A stretch of DNA of 64,000 bases from Centroberyx gerrardi (taxonomy: Eukaryota > Chordata > Actinopteri > Beryciformes > Berycidae), in the NCBI RefSeq assembly GCF_048128805.1, contig NC_136016.1, positions 16,195,676 to 16,259,675 of the forward strand, given 5' to 3'. Position 1 is the stretch's first letter. Every line of letters begins with the position of its first letter. The notes beneath the pieces were generated by a model. That model ran no database searches. It was not told the DNA's origin and was given only the letters and a program-made list of their open reading frames with translations. Below, piece after piece: positions 61,401-64,000 of the stretch. The position numbers were made by a program, and so were the translations under genes.

Positions 61401-63211
61401 TTTACGATACATTTCTCCATTCATTCATTTCTCTGTTCCTGAGAACAAGTTTAATATATTTTGTTTTCCAAGGTGTGGGTCAAGCCATGGGCATGCAGAA
61501 TGGATATGGAGGATACCCGACAAAAGGAGTAGGTTAGTGATTGGAAAATGTTAACATTAAGTAAATCTGCAAGACAGAAAGACATCTCATCCAGGCTATG
61601 GGCCAGCAGTTGGTGGTCCAAGTCAAAAACATCTTGTGGATACTTACAGTTGATAGGTCAAACATGATATAAGCTTATTCTCACTATGTCATATCTAATC
61701 TTTTTAAGGCTATGGTGCAGCAGCTGGTGCAACCAATGGAGCAGGTATGAAAGGTAAATCCACCTTGTATCTGTATTCACTCTATTTTAGTAACACTAGC
61801 TCATCAATCTGTTGAAAAATCTGTTGAAAGATACAAGAAATGCTCTGGACCCCTTGGCTCAGTGTTTCCATCTTGTTTTTTAAGGCTACGGCGCAGCAGC
61901 TGGTGTGTCAAACGGACAAGGCGGCAAACCAAATGGTAAGTATTCAAATTTGGGTCGACTCCAGCTTGCAGAAAAAAACGCTTGGCGAGATTTTGATGGT
62001 GACTGAGAACCTTGCAGTGGGAAGGCTTGGTAGAGCTTGAGGTGAAACCAATTTGTGCGCAGGACTTGCCCACATTAGCAGAGAAATAAGACAAAGGAGA
62101 TCCATTTTACAGCTGTTTTCAGCATTTTCACCAGAGCCATCTATTGATACGCACCTGCTTCTTTCAGATCTGCTCATGGGGGAACAGATTGTCGTCTTTG
62201 GACTATGCTATAACTTTTGGAACAAATAATGAATTTCACTTGGAAAACACAAATAGGCTACTTTTGAAAGGAATTACAATCTAAAATGCAATTACAAAAA
62301 ATTGACCAATCCCTGTGATTATGATAGTGACTTTATGTACTGATCAGTGAATGGGGCGGTCACAGTTGAAAAAGTGGTCTTCCAAAATTAAATGTTTAAA
62401 TGTTTTCCAATAACATCAACCTATGCAGTTAAGATGCCTCAAGTGTAATTTGACTCTATGCATTATGTGTTTCTTCTCTAGGAGGAAATCCAGCAGCAGT
62501 ACCCAATGGAAATGGTGCTACATCCAATGGTAGATATAACACATGCATCTTTCTGTGCAGTCTCACTGTCTATATTGAGTACATAAACACTAACATTATT
62601 ACACATTATTTCACTCTCACACATACGCATACAAACTGTGAATCACATTATGATTTCTATTGCAGGCTATGGTGCTCAAGCTGGCCCGACCATTGGACAA
62701 GGAATCAAAGGCAATGGTATGTTATATTGTCAGTGAACTACTGCCTCTTGGTTGGATGTTACACAAAGTGCATACACGACAAGAGCCAATGGGTGCTTAC
62801 ATGTGGACACACAGCCACATATATGCAAACACACAAACATACACTCAAACTCTGCATAACCCAACACATAACACATTTTCAATTCAATTTCAATTACAGG
62901 GTATGGAGCTCAAGCTGGCCCATCAAATGGACAAGGAACTAAAGGCAATGGTAGATCATATTGTTTTGATCGGATGCTCATTATGCAATGTCACTGTCTG
63001 TACTGTACATACACTCACACACACATACACACACTCAAACTGTGCATAAACACTAACACATAACACATTTTCAATTTGATTTCAATTACAGGCTATGGAG
63101 CTCAAGCTGGCCCAGTCAATGGACAAGGAACTAAAGGAAATGGTAGATCATATTGTTTTGATTGGATGCTCATTATGCAATGCTACTGTCTGTATTGTAC
63201 TGTACTGTACT

Positions 63212-63257
<46 letters not shown>

Positions 63258-63405
63258 AAACTGTGCATAACACTAACACACAACGCATTTTCAATTTCAG
63301 GCTATGGAGCTCAAGCTGGACCATCAAATGGACAAGGAACCAAAGGCAATGGTAGATCATATTGTTTTGATTGGATGCTCATTATGCAACGTCACTGTCT
63401 GTACT

Positions 63406-63476
<71 letters not shown>

Positions 63477-63812
63477 TTTGTAACACTATGATTTCAATTA
63501 CAGGCTATGGAGCTCAAGCTGGCCCAGTCAATGGACAGGGAACTAAAGGCAATGGTACATCATATTGTTTTGATTGGATGCTCATATGCAACATCACTGT
63601 CTGTACTGTACTGTACACACACACACACACACACACACAAACTGTGCATAACACTAACACTCAACACATTTTCAATTACAGGGTATGGAGCTCAAGCTGG
63701 CCCAGTCAATGGACAAGGAACTAAAGGCAACGGTAGATCATATTGTTTTGATTGGTTGCTCATTATGCAATGTCACTGTCTGTACTGTACTGTATACACA
63801 CACACACACATG

Positions 63813-63910
<98 letters not shown>

Positions 63911-63990
63911 ATTTTCTAACACTATGATTTCAATTACAGGCTATGGAGCTCAAGCTGGCCCAGTCAATGGACAAGGAACTAAAGGAAATG
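58420..63990 (+). CDS. Secreted Gly/Asn/Gln/Lys/Tyr-rich repeat protein with elastin-like exon structure (3' end outside window)
   Basis: Exon 1 (58420-58486) encodes a signal peptide, [20 protein letters not shown], then TGG, ending in phase 1. Small exons follow at 61052-61102, 61193-61243, 61336-61389, 61473-61532, 61709-61753, 61885-61935, 62482-62529, then seven 51-nt exons at 62666, 62900, 63092, 63301, 63504, 63682 and 63940. Every exon starts with a split Gly codon, is a multiple of three and is bounded by phase-1 GT-AG junctions. The product is low-complexity: [34 protein letters not shown], then repeats [17 protein letters not shown]. No family is recognised. The architecture (signal exon ending in Gly, many small phase-1 cassette exons, regular Lys) is like elastin, but Val-Pro-Gly repeats are missing. 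An extracellular structural protein is inferred. The last exon seen ends 10 nt before the window edge. Confidence 0.8.
61595..61656 (+). pseudogene. Decayed or alternative terminal exon of the repeat-protein gene
   Basis: After a usable acceptor (CTCATCCAG) the frame continues in the gene's phase as [19 protein letters not shown] and then meets TGA TAG. The start clearly matches the GYG-type exons, but the stop and the weak following donor (GTCAAA) break it. It could be a dead exon copy or an alternative last exon. Confidence 0.6.
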
Positions 63991-64000
63991 GTAGATCATA
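62666..64000 (+). repeat. Tandem exon-intron module array
   Basis: At least seven head-to-tail modules start at 62666, 62900, 63092, 63301, 63504, 63682 and 63940 (spacing 178-258 nt). Each has a 51-nt exon, an intron start GTAGATCATATTGTTTTGAT, a GGATGCTCATTATGCAA block, CACTGTCTGTACTGTA, a (CA)n tract of variable length, then ATTTTCAATTACAG. Spacing differences come mainly from the CA tracts (for example 63213-63253 and 63410-63473). The array continues past the right edge. Confidence 0.97.

Noticed and set aside
63148-63927. Overlapping frames rich in Thr-His or Val-Cys across the CA tracts
   Set aside because: They read through the introns and CA repeats of the exon array; the spliced frame explains the conservation.
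62666-64000. Regularly spaced repeats resembling a CRISPR array
   Set aside because: The repeats are coding exons with splice sites and CA-containing introns, in animal nuclear DNA; spacing is 178-258 nt.

Overview
The window is nuclear DNA of a ray-finned fish, most likely a spiny-rayed teleost. The evidence is small introns with GT-AG junctions in animal protein genes, dense CA/GA/CT/TGTC microsatellites, tRNA-derived teleost SINEs, a decayed Tc1-like transposon, several MITEs, and proteins that match fish members of vertebrate families. Several genes (mylpf, pkmyt1, elob, tgfb1i1) have human orthologues on 16p, so this looks like a teleost segment of that ancestry. The species cannot be named from the sequence.

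Layout. 1-3.2 kb: repeats only (SINE, Tc1-like relic, retroelement-like stretch). 3.26-6.3 kb, minus: mylpf, fast skeletal myosin regulatory light chain, with a TATA promoter. 8.5-11.3 kb, minus: a sesquipedalian/PHETA-family PH-domain endosomal protein. 13.1-21.8 kb, minus: three paralogous two-exon C2H2 zinc-finger genes, with an intronless RhoG-like GTPase between the second and third. 23.5-26.7 kb, minus: pkmyt1, the Cdk1-inhibitory kinase, head to head with elob (elongin B; 27.9-31.4 kb, plus). 33.2-44.5 kb, plus: tgfb1i1 (Hic-5), a four-LIM focal-adhesion adaptor whose introns are rich in simple repeats. 45.8-52.1 kb, plus: a Pat1-family gene, probably patl2. 52-58.4 kb: no supported gene. 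58.4 kb to the right edge, plus: an unrecognised secreted Gly/Asn/Gln/Lys/Tyr-rich repeat protein built from small phase-1 exons, cut off by the window end.

The genes are a mixture of unrelated housekeeping and tissue genes and do not form one pathway. The clear local relationships are the zinc-finger tandem family, the shared pkmyt1/elob promoter, and the exon array of the last gene.

The strongest candidates for something undescribed are: (i) the last gene, where at least seven copies of a module of about 180-260 bp (a 51-nt exon plus an intron with a CA tract) each add a 17-residue repeat, in an elastin-like gene architecture; (ii) the RhoG-like GTPase, which has lost Gly12, Thr35 and Gln61; (iii) a 51-nt phase-matched cassette exon that would split the LD1 motif of Hic-5; and (iv) a 65-nt stretch identical in the first exons of all three zinc-finger genes.

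All exon boundaries were placed by eye from splice consensus, reading frame and family knowledge. No alignment or database search was run.
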